Shown here in pieces: positions 1 to 11,989 of a DNA stretch of 64,000 bases (positions are counted from its first letter, which is position 1; the number at the start of each line of letters is the position of its first letter). The stretch comes from Burkholderia diffusa (GTDB lineage: Bacteria > Pseudomonadota > Gammaproteobacteria > Burkholderiales > Burkholderiaceae): positions 1-64,000 of the forward strand of contig NZ_CABVPN010000009.1 of the NCBI RefSeq assembly GCF_902499115.1. Reading direction: 5' to 3'. The translations under genes were made by a program, and so were the position numbers. The notes under the pieces are model-generated. The model saw nothing but the letters and a program-made list of their open reading frames with translations. It made no database searches and had not been told where the DNA came from.

Positions 1-873
<873 letters not shown>

Positions 874-911
874 TTCGGATGTTTGCCGTTCTACCTGAGG
901 AAACCTGTTCG

Positions 912-1712
912 ATGGATGGATTGAAGACCCTGGCTGTCGCCGTCGATGCGCGCGGCATCGCGACCGTCGCGCTGCAGCGCGGTGACGTGCTCAACGCGTT
1001 CGACGAGACGATGATCGCCGAGCTGACCGACGCGTTCACGACGCTCGGCGGGCGCGACGACGTGCGCGCGATCGTGCTGCGCTCGGACGGCCGCGCGTTC
1101 TGCGCGGGTGCCGACCTGCAGTGGATGCAGCGCGCGAGCGCGAACGACGCGGCCGCGAACCTGCGCGACGCCGAGCGGTTCGCCGCGATGATGCGGGCGA
1201 TCCGGCAGTGCCCGAAGCCGACCGTCGCGCGCGTGCAGGGCCACGCGTTCGGCGGCGGCGTCGGCCTGTGCGCGGCCTGCGACATCGTGATCGCGAGCGA
1301 TCACGCGCGCTTCTCGGTCAGCGAGGCACGTTTCGGGATCCTGCCGTCGGTGATCGGCCCGTATCTGGTCGAGGCGGTCGGCCAGCGCCAGGCGCGCCGG
1401 CTCGCGCTGACCGCGACGCAGCTCGCGGCCGGCGAAGCCGTCGCGATCGGGCTGATCCACCAGGCCGTGCCGCCCGACGCACTCGACGCGGCGCTGGACA
1501 AGACGCTCGCCGAGCTGAGCCGCAATGGCCCGAACGCACTGATGGAGATCAAGCGCTTTTTCGACGCGATCGGCGAGTATCCGCCGTCGGACGAACGCGC
1601 GGCGTTCACCGCGCAGACGATCTCGCGCGTGCGGGCGACGCCCGAAGCGAAGGAGGGCTTCGCCGCGTTCTTCGCGAAGCGGCCGCCGGCGTGGGAGCCG
1701 GTCGCCGAATAA
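912..1712 (+). CDS. Enoyl-CoA hydratase/isomerase family protein, LiuC-like
   Basis: A 266-residue crotonase-fold protein, the usual length. The oxyanion-hole segment GRAFCAGADLQWMQ and the helix segment FGGGVGLCAACDIVIAS are clear. The position that holds the first catalytic glutamate of classical enoyl-CoA hydratases reads GGGVG rather than GGGxE, while SEARFGILPSVIGPYLVEAV keeps the second. This combination resembles LiuC-type methylglutaconyl-CoA hydratases, so a role in leucine or isoprenoid catabolism is possible. Position next to paaK instead suggests aromatic acyl-CoA degradation. I start at 912 because TGAGG lies 11 bases upstream; an in-frame ATG at 879 would add 11 residues unlike the family. 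The exact substrate is uncertain. Confidence 0.85.
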   Translation: MDGLKTLAVAVDARGIATVALQRGDVLNAFDETMIAELTDAFTTLGGRDDVRAIVLRSDGRAFCAGADLQWMQRASANDAAANLRDAERFAAMMRAIRQCPKPTVARVQGHAFGGGVGLCAACDIVIASDHARFSVSEARFGILPSVIGPYLVEAVGQRQARRLALTATQLAAGEAVAIGLIHQAVPPDALDAALDKTLAELSRNGPNALMEIKRFFDAIGEYPPSDERAAFTAQTISRVRATPEAKEGFAAFFAKRPPAWEPVAE

Positions 1713-1832
1713 GGGCGGGGCGCGGCCCGTCGGGCCCGCGGCGCGATTTGCGTCGCGGGCGCGGGCGCTTGCTCTACAATGCGTGACCCCCGGCGCGCCG
1801 CCGGCCCAGCCCTGACCGCTTCTTCGCTTCCG

Positions 1833-2507
1833 ATGATCGTCAATCGCCTTATCTCCGAGATCCTGTTCGGCTTCACCGGCCTGATCGGCATCATCAACCC
1901 GATGGGCATCGCGTTCCTGTTTCTCGAGCGCACCGAGGCGCTGACCGTGCACGAGCGCAACCTGCTCGCGAAGAAGGTCGGGTTCAACGCGTTCATCGTG
2001 TTGCTGGTCGCTTTCTTCGTCGGTACGCCGGTGCTGCATTTCTTCGGGATCTCGATGGAAGCGCTGCGGATCGGCGGTGGTTTCGCGGTCGCGGTGGCGG
2101 GCTGGCAGATGCTGAACGAGCCCGACGGGCCGGCGGGCGGCGGCGATACGCCGATCAAGCCGATCGATGCGAATGCGATCATGACCCGCGCGTTCTTCCC
2201 GCTGACCATGCCGCTGACGGTCGGCCCCGGCTCGATCGCCACCGCGATCGCGCTGAACGCGAATCGCACGCACAAGCTGTCGGAGTTCATGCTGTCGAGC
2301 ATCGTGTCGATCGCGGTTTCCGCGCTCGTCGCGGTCGTCATTTGGCTGACCTACAGCCGTGCCGCGCTACTCTCGCGCTATCTCGGCACCGAAGGCACCA
2401 AGGTCGCGAAGCGCGTGTCGGCGTTCCTGCTGTTGTGCATCGGCGTGCAGATCATGCTGACCGGCTTCTCCGAATTCCTGCAGCCGCTCGCCGACCAGAT
2501 CAAGTAA
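1833..2507 (+). CDS. MarC family integral membrane protein
   Basis: A 224-residue inner-membrane protein with about six hydrophobic helices and the MarC/UPF0056 N-terminal signature (FTGLIGIINPMGIAFLFLE, then a hydrophilic stretch and NLLAKKVGFNAFIVLL). The conserved FFPLTMPLTVGPGSIATAI segment in the middle is diagnostic. The family's function is unknown. Members were once linked to multiple antibiotic resistance, but this has not held up. The start at 1833 puts the first helix in register with the family; ATG 1779 would add an alanine/arginine-rich leader with no homology. The gene sits alone between genes of unrelated function. Confidence 0.88.
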   Translation: MIVNRLISEILFGFTGLIGIINPMGIAFLFLERTEALTVHERNLLAKKVGFNAFIVLLVAFFVGTPVLHFFGISMEALRIGGGFAVAVAGWQMLNEPDGPAGGGDTPIKPIDANAIMTRAFFPLTMPLTVGPGSIATAIALNANRTHKLSEFMLSSIVSIAVSALVAVVIWLTYSRAALLSRYLGTEGTKVAKRVSAFLLLCIGVQIMLTGFSEFLQPLADQIK

Positions 2508-2739
2508 CTTCGTTCGTCATTGGACGCGCAACCCGGGCCCGAGCGACGTGTCCGGGCTGCGGGGGGGCGTTCGTCCGTCCGTCCGGCCTTGGCCGGCAGC
2601 GCGAGCGCACCGATACGCGTTTGCGCGCCGCGGGATACCATGCGACGTCCGGCGGATGCATGCCCCCGGCGTTCGCGCCCGGCGCGGCGAACCGGGGCGC
2701 GCATCCGGCCGTCACCCCACTTCAATGACGAGGCGCGCG

Positions 2740-3720
<981 letters not shown>

Positions 3721-3772
3721 TCAACCGCGCGAAACCGGCGGCCTGCCGCCGCCGCCCCGTCGCGCACGGCGT

Positions 3773-4639
3773 TCAGCGCGCGGCGGCGAGCATCGGGTAG
3801 GTGAACAACCCGAAGTGGATCGCGTTCAGCCCCGCATGCGCGAGCGCGGACGCGAGCAGCCCGCCGCGCCGCCAGGCGAGACCGTAGCCGAAGCCGGCCA
3901 CCGTGCCGAGCACGATCCAGGGCCAGCCGCCGGCCGCGTGCGCGGCGCCGAACAGCACCGCGCCGATCGCAAGCGCGGCCCATGGTCCCCATCCGAACCG
4001 TCCGAGCACGCGCGTGAGTCCACCCTGCACGTAACCTCGGAACAGCGCTTCCTCGGCGAGCGTGACGAGCAGCACGTTGTTGACGAGCCACATCCAGCCG
4101 GACGCCGGCCATTTCGGCGCCCAGCCGACCATCCCGAAGGCGAGCGCGCCGGCCAGGCAGGCGGCCGCCGTCGCGACGGCCGCCACGGCACCGGTGCGCA
4201 ACGCGCGCGCCGGCGGGACGTCCGGCGCGGTCCACGGCAGCGCCCACAGCAGCCACAGGCCGACGAGCGGCTTGTCGAAATTCAGATACATCGTGAACGG
4301 CACGGCATCCGGCGTGAAACGCGTCGGCGCGATCACGCGCGGATTGTGGAAGCCGGGGATCAGGTGCAGGGTCAACGCGATCGCGAGCGCGGCGAACACG
4401 ACATGCGCGCCGATCCGCACCGCGAACGGACGGCCCGGCGCGACGCCCCAGGCGGCGGCCACGAGCAGCGCGATCGGCGCGAGCACGATCGGCTCGAGCT
4501 TGCCGAACGCCAGCGCAGCGGCATAGCCGAGCGCGGCAAGGGCGATGCTCAGGACGTGCAGCGGGCGCTGCCACGCGAATGCTGCGGCCGCGAACAGCGC
4601 GAGCCAGATCGTGGCACACGGGAGAAGCGAGAGAGACAT
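3773..4639 (-). CDS. CPBP family intramembrane metalloprotease
   Basis: A 288-residue polytopic membrane protein with the CAAX-protease/bacteriocin-processing (CPBP, Abi) signature motifs: EEALFRGY with the glutamate pair near residues 196-197, FGAAHAAGG with His near 234, and HAGLNAIHF with His near 268. These residues bind the catalytic metal in Rce1-type proteases. About eight hydrophobic segments are seen. Bacterial members act in protein processing or bacteriocin self-immunity; the substrate here is unknown. It is followed 60 bases downstream by another membrane protein gene on the same strand. Confidence 0.85.
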   Translation of the reverse strand: MSLSLLPCATIWLALFAAAAFAWQRPLHVLSIALAALGYAAALAFGKLEPIVLAPIALLVAAAWGVAPGRPFAVRIGAHVVFAALAIALTLHLIPGFHNPRVIAPTRFTPDAVPFTMYLNFDKPLVGLWLLWALPWTAPDVPPARALRTGAVAAVATAAACLAGALAFGMVGWAPKWPASGWMWLVNNVLLVTLAEEALFRGYVQGGLTRVLGRFGWGPWAALAIGAVLFGAAHAAGGWPWIVLGTVAGFGYGLAWRRGGLLASALAHAGLNAIHFGLFTYPMLAAAR

Positions 4640-4711
4640 GGGGCGATGCAGGGTCGGACGAAACGCCGCGCATCATACCCTAGCGGCCGTGACATGCCGC
4701 GGGGCGGGCAG

Positions 4712-5368
4712 TCAGCGGCCGGCGATTTCGGTGACGCCGTCGCGGCCAGGGATGTCGACGCGGTTGCGCTCGCGCATTCGCCGCCGGTACCAGAAGGTCC
4801 ACAGCAGCAGCGTGCCGAACACCGTGTAGCCCATGATCGGCGACACGACGAGCACGCGCTCGACGGGCCATGTGACGACCATCCACAGGCGCAGCAGCAT
4901 CTCGAGCGTCATGCATGCGCCCCACACGAAGGTCATCAGCCGCAGCATCTGGCGCAGCCCCGGCTGCTCGGCCCAGACCGCCTCGAAACGCGCGGCGCCG
5001 CCGGCCATCTCGCGGGCTACCGTCGCGCGCGCGAGATAGAAGATCAGCGGACGATCGCGGAACAACGACAGCAGGAACACGACGCCGATCGTGCCGGACG
5101 CGAGCGATTCGCGCATCAGCAACGTGCGCGCGCTGCCCCCGAGCGCCATGCCGGCGATCGACAGCGCGATGCCGAGCAGCACGACGGCAGCCACCGCATC
5201 GATGCGGCGCGAGCGGATGAATTCGACGACGGACCAGACGATCGGTGGAATCGCCGACGCATACAGTGCACCGGTTTCGCCGAAATACGGATGCGCCACC
5301 CGGTATGCGACCCAGGGCAGCAGCAGGTTGACGACGAGTTCGAGGATCAGGCCGGCTCGTGGTTTCAC
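4712..5368 (-). CDS. VC0807-like membrane protein
   Basis: A polytopic membrane protein of about 218 residues resembling the VC0807 family: N-terminal LILELVVNLLLPWVAYRVA, then AIPPIVWSVVEFIRSRRID, RDRPLIFYLARATVARE and a C-terminal pair of helices ending in a basic tail. Function is unknown. The start is uncertain. I choose GTG at 5368 because it begins just before conserved-looking sequence, whereas the reading frame is open to 5572 through a segment rich in Arg, Ala and Thr that does not look like protein. It lies downstream of the CPBP protease on the same strand, so co-transcription is possible. Confidence 0.65.
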   Translation of the reverse strand: MKPRAGLILELVVNLLLPWVAYRVAHPYFGETGALYASAIPPIVWSVVEFIRSRRIDAVAAVVLLGIALSIAGMALGGSARTLLMRESLASGTIGVVFLLSLFRDRPLIFYLARATVAREMAGGAARFEAVWAEQPGLRQMLRLMTFVWGACMTLEMLLRLWMVVTWPVERVLVVSPIMGYTVFGTLLLWTFWYRRRMRERNRVDIPGRDGVTEIAGR

Positions 5369-5590
5369 GGAAGCGGGTGCGCGGGCGGCGCGCGGGGCGG
5401 TGATGTCGCTTCGAGTATATCGAAGTCCGACCCCGCGCGCCCGCGCCCGGTGCCGTTGTGCGCGCACCGAGAATGGGCGGGAACATGTACCGGCCGGGCG
5501 GGCATCGCGGTCGCGACAGGGGGTTGCCCCGGCACCGTTCGGCGCCGCGTGCGTCCGGCACGCGGCGGTCATCGGCCGGTCCGAGGTTCG

Positions 5591-6688
5591 TCAGGCGGTC
5601 GCGGGCTGGACGATGATCTTCACGTTCCGGTCCTTGTGGTTCACCAGTTCCTCGAAGCCATGCGTGACGATGTCGCCGAGGTTGATGCGTCCGGTGATCA
5701 GCGGCTGCACGTCGATGCGGCCGTCCGCGATGAAGCGGATCACGTCCGCGAATTCGCCGTTGTACGCGAGCGAGCCGATCACTTCCTTCTCGGTCGACAC
5801 GATGTCGAAGAAGTTGAACGACGTCGGCTCCTCGAAGATGCCGACCATCACCGACTTGCCGGCCTTGCGGATCACGTCGATCGCAAGCTGCGCGGTGGCC
5901 GTGTGCCCGATGCACTCGAACGACACGTCGGCACCGTAGCCGCCCGTCAGCGCCTTGACTTCCGCGATCGCGTCGGACGCCTTCGGGTCGATCACGACCG
6001 TCGCGCCGACTTCCAGCGCCTTCTGCTTGCGCGCGGCCGACATTTCCAGCGCGATCACGCGTCCGGCGCCGGCGGCCTTCGCGCACATGATCGTGCACAG
6101 GCCGATCGTGCCGGCGCCGACCACGACGACGGTCTGGCCGACGATGTTGCCGGCCTTCTTCACCGCATGCAGCCCGACCGCGAGCGGCTCGATCAGCGCG
6201 CCGGCCTCGGTCGGGAAGTCGTCGGGCAGCTTGTACAGCAGTTCGGCCGGCACGTTGACGAATTCGGCGAAGGCGCCGTTGTTCATCAGCCCGGTGAACG
6301 CGAGGTTCTCGCAGATGTTGTACAGCCCGTGCCGGCAATACCAGCAGGTGCCGCAATGCTGGCACGCGTCGGCCGTCACGCGCTCGCCGACCGCGAAACC
6401 CGTCACGCCGGCGCCGAGCGCCGCGATTTCTCCGCTGAATTCGTGGCCGAGGATGCACTGTCCCTTCAGGCCCGTCAGCGGATGCGGCGCGTCGACGGGG
6501 ATGAACACGGGCCCGGCGACGTACTCGTGCAGGTCGGAGCCGCAGATCCCGCACCAGTGCACGCGGATCTGGACCCAGCCGGCCGGCGGATGCGCCGGAA
6601 CGGGAACCTCCTCGACGCGGATGTCGTTGCGGCCGTGCCAGACGGCGGCCTTCATGCTGGGAGCGGTGTTCGGTGCCGGTGTACTCAC
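5591..6688 (-). CDS. 2,3-butanediol dehydrogenase-type zinc alcohol dehydrogenase
   Basis: A 365-residue zinc-containing medium-chain dehydrogenase, cytoplasmic. Catalytic zinc ligands are seen in HWCGICGSDLHEY and GHEFSGEI; the structural zinc lobe is CQHCGTCWYCRHGLYNIC. The Rossmann motif is VVVVGAGTIGLCT. The long insert AGPVFIPVDAPHPLTGLKG is typical of (R,R)-butanediol dehydrogenases that interconvert acetoin and 2,3-butanediol using NAD. The start at GTG 6688 has GGAGA seven bases upstream; ATG 6655 is the alternative and gives 354 residues. A regular array of TGAGAC elements lies upstream and may be its control region. The substrate is inferred from family resemblance. Confidence 0.85.
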   Translation of the reverse strand: MSTPAPNTAPSMKAAVWHGRNDIRVEEVPVPAHPPAGWVQIRVHWCGICGSDLHEYVAGPVFIPVDAPHPLTGLKGQCILGHEFSGEIAALGAGVTGFAVGERVTADACQHCGTCWYCRHGLYNICENLAFTGLMNNGAFAEFVNVPAELLYKLPDDFPTEAGALIEPLAVGLHAVKKAGNIVGQTVVVVGAGTIGLCTIMCAKAAGAGRVIALEMSAARKQKALEVGATVVIDPKASDAIAEVKALTGGYGADVSFECIGHTATAQLAIDVIRKAGKSVMVGIFEEPTSFNFFDIVSTEKEVIGSLAYNGEFADVIRFIADGRIDVQPLITGRINLGDIVTHGFEELVNHKDRNVKIIVQPATA

Positions 6689-7217
6689 GTTGCTGTCTCC
6701 GTCAGGTTGTCGTCGGACGCGCGGCAAGGGGCCGATGCGTCCGTCGCGCGATTGCGCGAGCGACCGACATGCAGGAACGGGGCCAGCCTGGACGGGCGGT
6801 CGGGTGGTGACGGAGCCGGAGGGGCGGTGTGCGGTGCAGCAACTGGCCTTGCACCGGCATCAGCGCGTGCAGAGCGAATCGTGCGTGAAATTTGCTGCGC
6901 TTGCGACGGGCTGGGGCGGGTGAGACCCCGGGACATTCGTCTCAGCGGATTGAGACGAAACGTGAGACGCGTGGCTGGGCGGCTGCGCCTCCACCACCGT
7001 CGTGCCAGCCCATTGTGCCGATCGGTGAAACGCATCGTTGCTCGCCCCCCCCTTTACTTGAAGTCAAGTTCAATTTGTATCATCTGCGGCAATGTCCGAT
7101 CGCATGCGTGCGCGGCGGTGGCACCGGAGGCGGCGCATGACCGAATCGGCCAGCGCTGCTGCGCGAAGGGCCGAGCGCGGCGCGGCTCGTTTCAATCTTC
7201 ACTGAAGGTCGTCCAGC
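6689..7217. other. Intergenic region between divergent genes
   Basis: About 530 bases with no convincing gene. The part next to the dehydrogenase is GC-rich. The middle holds the TGAGAC array listed separately, and 7041-7080 is AT-rich (a C-tract followed by TTTACTTGAAGTCAAGTTC), which could hold a promoter for the downstream plus-strand gene. I checked the minus strand for a GG-N10-GC sigma-54 core next to the dehydrogenase and found none that fits. Confidence 0.5.
6921..6968. promoter_or_regulatory. Array of four TGAGAC/GTCTCA elements
   Basis: TGAGAC occurs at 6921, 6951 and 6963, and its reverse complement GTCTCA at 6939. Start-to-start distances are 18, 12 and 12 bases. The array lies about 230-280 bases upstream of the butanediol-dehydrogenase-like gene and 250 bases upstream of the DUF3331 gene. 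Several related hexamers with regular spacing suggest a binding site for a multimeric regulator. Which regulator it would be is unknown; none is encoded next to it. Confidence 0.45.
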
Positions 7218-7700
7218 ATGCCAAACTTCATCGAAAGCCTGATCTGCGGGTACGTGTCGTACCACATGCTGGTAGCCGACGAGCGGGACGCGATGCCGCT
7301 GCCGGCAGAGGTCGGGGTGGCCCGGCCGCCGGAGCGCGCTGGTCGTGCGTCATCTCCGGAGCCTGTCGCACCTGGCGTTTCACCGTTGCGGCCGCAACTG
7401 TTCGTGTCGGTTCTGGAAGCTGGCGACGACGGCTTGCTGGTGCGCTGGAGCGAAAGCGGGCGCTGCCATTACGGCGAGCAACGCTGGCGCTTGCGCGTCG
7501 CGTTGCAGGCGGGCCGCTGCGCGATCTCGGGGCAGGCGATCGAGCCGGGTGAACCGGTGTACCGGCCGGTGCGGCGGCCGGTGCCCGTCAACGGCGACGA
7601 GATGATCCACCCCGCGTCGGTGCCGCCTGCGGCCGGCGCCGCGCGTCACGTTGCACCAGCCTGCGGCGAGGCGACGGATCCGGACGATGCCCTGGGCTGA
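7218..7700 (+). CDS. DUF3331 domain protein
   Basis: A 160-residue protein whose middle section (GDDGLLVRWSESGRCHYGEQ, then RVALQAGRCAISGQAIEPGE and VYRPVRRPVPVNGDEMI) matches the DUF3331 pattern common in Burkholderia. Two conserved cysteines (GRCHY and GRCAISG) could bind a metal, but this is a guess. The N-terminus and C-terminus are low-complexity. The start at 7218 has AAGG nine bases upstream. No function is known for the family, and it does not appear to be in an operon with the convergent gene that follows. Confidence 0.7.
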   Translation: MPNFIESLICGYVSYHMLVADERDAMPLPAEVGVARPPERAGRASSPEPVAPGVSPLRPQLFVSVLEAGDDGLLVRWSESGRCHYGEQRWRLRVALQAGRCAISGQAIEPGEPVYRPVRRPVPVNGDEMIHPASVPPAAGAARHVAPACGEATDPDDALG

Positions 7701-7723
7701 GCGCGACCGGTTGCACCTGCGTG

Positions 7724-8923
<1,200 letters not shown>

Positions 8924-9022
8924 GGTCGATCTCGCTTCGGTTGGCGGCCGGCGACATGCCGGCATGCAGACGATCGTAGTCCCGGCGAGGTACCATGAGA
9001 AGCGCCAGACGATGGCAAATTT

Positions 9023-9053
9023 ATGGTGCCACGAAGGCGCGACGATGGCGCCA
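9023..9053. promoter_or_regulatory. Direct repeats ATGGTGCCA / ATGGCGCCA, candidate MocR operator
   Basis: ATGGTGCCA at 9023-9031 and ATGGCGCCA at 9045-9053 are direct repeats whose starts are 22 bases apart, two helical turns. Each unit is itself nearly palindromic. They lie in the 161-base interval between the divergent GNAT and MocR genes. MocR-family regulators typically bind direct repeats in such intervals. The match is by position and layout, not by a known consensus. Confidence 0.5.
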
Positions 9054-9084
9054 TGCACCGAGACTTCCACGCCGCGATATTCCG

Positions 9085-10557
9085 ATGACGACTGCCATTC
9101 CTTCCGGTGCCGCGCCACTGCTGCCGCTCGACGCGCCGCTCGCGCGCGCGGCCGGCGCACCTTCCTTGCAGCGGCAGTTGCTGCGCCGCGTGCGCGATGC
9201 GATTCTCGGCGGCGCGATGCCGGCCGGCACGCGGCTGCCCGGCACGCGTGCGCTGGCCGAGACGCTCGGCGTGTCGCGCAACACGACGGCGGCGGTCTAC
9301 GAGCAGCTCGTTGCCGAAGGATTCCTGCAATCCGATCGTCGCGGCACGCGCGTGGTCGGCCTGTCGCGGCCGGCCGCGCCGCGTCGGCGGGCCGCACCGC
9401 CGGCCGTCGCGCAGCGGCTCGGCCGGATCCGTCCGAGCCTGATCGGCACCGGCGAATCGGACGGCTTCCGGCCGGGCGTGCCCGCGCTGTCGCATTTCCC
9501 GGTCGATGCGTGGCGGCACGCAATCGACCGCGCGTTGCGCCGCGCCGGCCGCGACCTGCTCGCGTACGGCGACCCGCTCGGCGAGCGCGCACTGCGCGAG
9601 TCGATCGCGCGCCATCTGGCCGTGACGCGCGGCGTGCGCTGCGATCCTGAGCAGATCGTGATCACCGAGGGCGCGCAGGGTGCAATCGCGTTGTGCGCGC
9701 AACTGCTGACGAACCCGGGCGATACGGTCTGGGTCGAGGAGCCCGGCTATCGCGGCGCGCGCACCGCGATGCAGGCGGCCGATCTCGATGTCGTGCCGAT
9801 GCCGGTCGACGCGGAGGGGCTGCGCGCGGAGGACGCGAACTGGCGCGAGCGGCCGCCCCGGCTCGTCTACACCACGCCGTCGAACCAGTTCCCGACCGGC
9901 GCGGTGCTGTCGATCTCGCGCCGGCTTGCACTGATCGACGCCGCACGCCGGCATCGCGCGTGGATCATCGAGGACGATTACGACAGCGAGTTTCGGCATA
10001 CCGGCGAGCCGATCGGCGCGTTGCACGGGCTCGCGGCCGACTCGCCGGTCGTCTATCTCGGCTCGTTCAGCAAGACGATGTTTCCGGCGTTGCGGATCGG
10101 TTTTCTCGTGCTGCCCGACGCGCTGCTGGCCGCGGTGCGGCCGGCGTTGCCGGAGATGCTGCGCGGTGGGACGCGCCACGTGCAGCTCGCGCTCGCCGAT
10201 TTCATCGAGACGGGCGAGTACGGACGGCATCTCGGGCGGATGCGCCGGCTGTATCGCGACCGGCGGCGCTTGCTGCTCGCCGCGCTGGACGACGCGTTCG
10301 CCGTGCCGCATCAGGTCGAGGGCGGGCCGTGCGGGCTGCATCTGGCGCTGCGGCTGCCGGCACGCTATCGCGACCGCGCGATCGTCGAGGCGGCGCGCGT
10401 GCACGGGATAGGGCCGTTTCCGCTGTCGGGTTTTTCGATCCATGCGACGTCGGCGGCCAACGGGCTGGTGCTCGGGTTCGGCAATACGTCGGCCGATGCG
10501 TTCGCGCCGATGCTGCGGACGTTGTCGACGATCGCGTATCGGGTCGCGGGCGATTGA
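9085..10557 (+). CDS. MocR-type PLP-dependent transcriptional regulator (GntR-aminotransferase fusion)
   Basis: A 490-residue regulator. Residues about 30-95 form a GntR winged helix (LQRQLLRRVRDAILGGAMPA, RALAETLGVSRNTTAAVYEQ). The remainder is a fold-type I aminotransferase domain with the PLP-binding segments TEGAQGAIALCAQLL, YTTPSNQFPTG and EDDYDSEFR, and the lysine segment YLGSFSKTMFPALRIGF. Such proteins (PdxR, GabR, TauR) sense an amine or vitamin B6 compound and usually control a divergent gene. Here that would be the tandem GNAT gene. The start at 9085 places the wing-helix at the usual distance; in-frame ATG 8995 would run across the probable operator. Confidence 0.92.
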   Translation: MTTAIPSGAAPLLPLDAPLARAAGAPSLQRQLLRRVRDAILGGAMPAGTRLPGTRALAETLGVSRNTTAAVYEQLVAEGFLQSDRRGTRVVGLSRPAAPRRRAAPPAVAQRLGRIRPSLIGTGESDGFRPGVPALSHFPVDAWRHAIDRALRRAGRDLLAYGDPLGERALRESIARHLAVTRGVRCDPEQIVITEGAQGAIALCAQLLTNPGDTVWVEEPGYRGARTAMQAADLDVVPMPVDAEGLRAEDANWRERPPRLVYTTPSNQFPTGAVLSISRRLALIDAARRHRAWIIEDDYDSEFRHTGEPIGALHGLAADSPVVYLGSFSKTMFPALRIGFLVLPDALLAAVRPALPEMLRGGTRHVQLALADFIETGEYGRHLGRMRRLYRDRRRLLLAALDDAFAVPHQVEGGPCGLHLALRLPARYRDRAIVEAARVHGIGPFPLSGFSIHATSAANGLVLGFGNTSADAFAPMLRTLSTIAYRVAGD

Positions 10558-10604
10558 GTCGCGTCGCTGCGCATTGCCGGGAGGCGAAGCGGGCGAATCG
10601 GAAC

Positions 10605-11858
10605 TTACCGCACGCGTTCCTCGCGCATGATCCGGCGGGCAGCCGCCAGGCCGAGCACGAGCAGCACCGCGACATACGCGGCGACCGCAGACCACGCACC
10701 GTGTTGCCAGAACGTGCCGCCGACCGAGCCCAGCACGCTCGACCCGAGGTAATAGGCCAGCAGGTAGAGCGACGCGGCATGCCCCTTCGCGGAACCCGCA
10801 AGGTGGCCAACCCAGCCGCTCGCGACCGCATGCGCGACGAAGAAGCCGATCGTGATCAGCACGATCCCGACGATGATCGCGACGAGCGAATGCGACAGCG
10901 TCAGCGCCAGGCCGGCCGCGAACACGAGAATGCCGCTGATGAGGACGGGTGCGCGCCCGAGACGATCGGCGAGTGCACCGGCACTCGATGAAGACACCAT
11001 CCCGAACAGGTAGGCGCCGAAGATCAGCCCGCATGCGGTCGCGCTCAGGTTGAACGGCGCGGCCATCAGCCGGAACCCGGCGTAGTTGTATACGGTCACG
11101 AACGCGCCCATCATGAGGAAGCCGACCGCGAATACGAACGGCAGCCGCGTATGATGCAACTGCGCGTTCCACAGCCGCAGATGGTGACGCACCGTCAGGT
11201 CGGTTCGCTTCACGAAGCGTCGCGACTGCGGCAGCAGCATCACGAACGCGACCGACGCGATGAGGTCGACGATGCCGATCGTCAGCATCGCGGTGCGCCA
11301 GGAGAAATACTCCTCGAGCGCGCTCATCCCGATTCGCCCGATCATGCCGCCGAACGCGGTGCCGCCGACATAAAGACCCATCGACAGGCCCAGCCCGTCG
11401 GCGGCGATTTCCTCGGCGAGATAGGCCATCGCCACTGCCGGAACGCCGCCGAGCGCGAAACCTTCGAGCGCGCGCCAGATCAGCAGCAGGTTCCAGTTCG
11501 GCGCGATCGCCGAGAGCACGTTGAACAGTGCCGCGAGCGTCATCGACGCAAACATCAGCCCGCGTCGGCCGAAGCGTTCGGACAGCGCGCCGGCGCACAG
11601 GATGGAGACCGCCAGCATCCCCGTCGACAGCGACAGGGATAGCGAGCTCGACGCCGCGCCCAGGTTGAACTCGCGCGCGAACGCAGGCAGCAGCGGCTGC
11701 ACGCAGTACAACAGCGAGAAGGTGGAAAAGCCGGCCAGGAAGAGTGCCAGTGCGATGCGCTTGTAGGCCGCCGAGCGGGGCGACACGCCGGCGGGCAGCG
11801 CATCCGGCGCGGCGCTCGGGGCGCGCGTCGCGGCGGACGAAATCGCGGGATTCGACAT
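10605..11858 (-). CDS. MFS transporter, YnfM-like
   Basis: A 417-residue major facilitator with about 12 transmembrane helices. The loop 2-3 motif GALSERFGRRGLMFASM and the repeated motif GALADRLGRAPVLISG in the second half are clear. The N-terminal helix segment FSTFSLLYCVQPLLPAFARE is typical of the YnfM/drug:proton antiporter-1 branch. The start at 11858 removes an unlikely leader that would extend to 11942 into the promoter region. It diverges from a LysR-type gene, the same arrangement as ynfM/ynfL in enterobacteria, so regulation by that protein is likely. The exported compound is unknown. Confidence 0.9.
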   Translation of the reverse strand: MSNPAISSAATRAPSAAPDALPAGVSPRSAAYKRIALALFLAGFSTFSLLYCVQPLLPAFAREFNLGAASSSLSLSLSTGMLAVSILCAGALSERFGRRGLMFASMTLAALFNVLSAIAPNWNLLLIWRALEGFALGGVPAVAMAYLAEEIAADGLGLSMGLYVGGTAFGGMIGRIGMSALEEYFSWRTAMLTIGIVDLIASVAFVMLLPQSRRFVKRTDLTVRHHLRLWNAQLHHTRLPFVFAVGFLMMGAFVTVYNYAGFRLMAAPFNLSATACGLIFGAYLFGMVSSSSAGALADRLGRAPVLISGILVFAAGLALTLSHSLVAIIVGIVLITIGFFVAHAVASGWVGHLAGSAKGHAASLYLLAYYLGSSVLGSVGGTFWQHGAWSAVAAYVAVLLVLGLAAARRIMREERVR

Positions 11859-11904
11859 GGTAGGGACCCGATGGGCTGCGGAATAGCCGAATTCTTGCGC
11901 ACGG

Positions 11905-11927
11905 TCATATATATGTCCAATATATGA
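11905..11927. promoter_or_regulatory. Inverted repeat TCATATAT-N7-ATATATGA in divergent promoter region
   Basis: A perfect 8-base inverted repeat with a 7-base spacer, in the most AT-rich part of the 131-base interval between the MFS and LysR genes. Position and symmetry fit a LysR-type operator overlapping both promoters. Confidence 0.55.
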
Positions 11928-11989
11928 AATGAACCGTAGCAATACCTTTTGCGAATGGCTGGATCGCCATTTCCGTCGACCGAGATCAC

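Noticed and set aside
1736..1760. Terminator after the LiuC-like gene
   Set aside because: CCCGCGGCGC and GCGTCGCGGG can pair, but no T-tract follows and the region is uniformly GC-rich.
6689..6910. Sigma-54 promoter for the butanediol-dehydrogenase-like gene
   Set aside because: No minus-strand match to GG-N10-GC with acceptable flanks was found.
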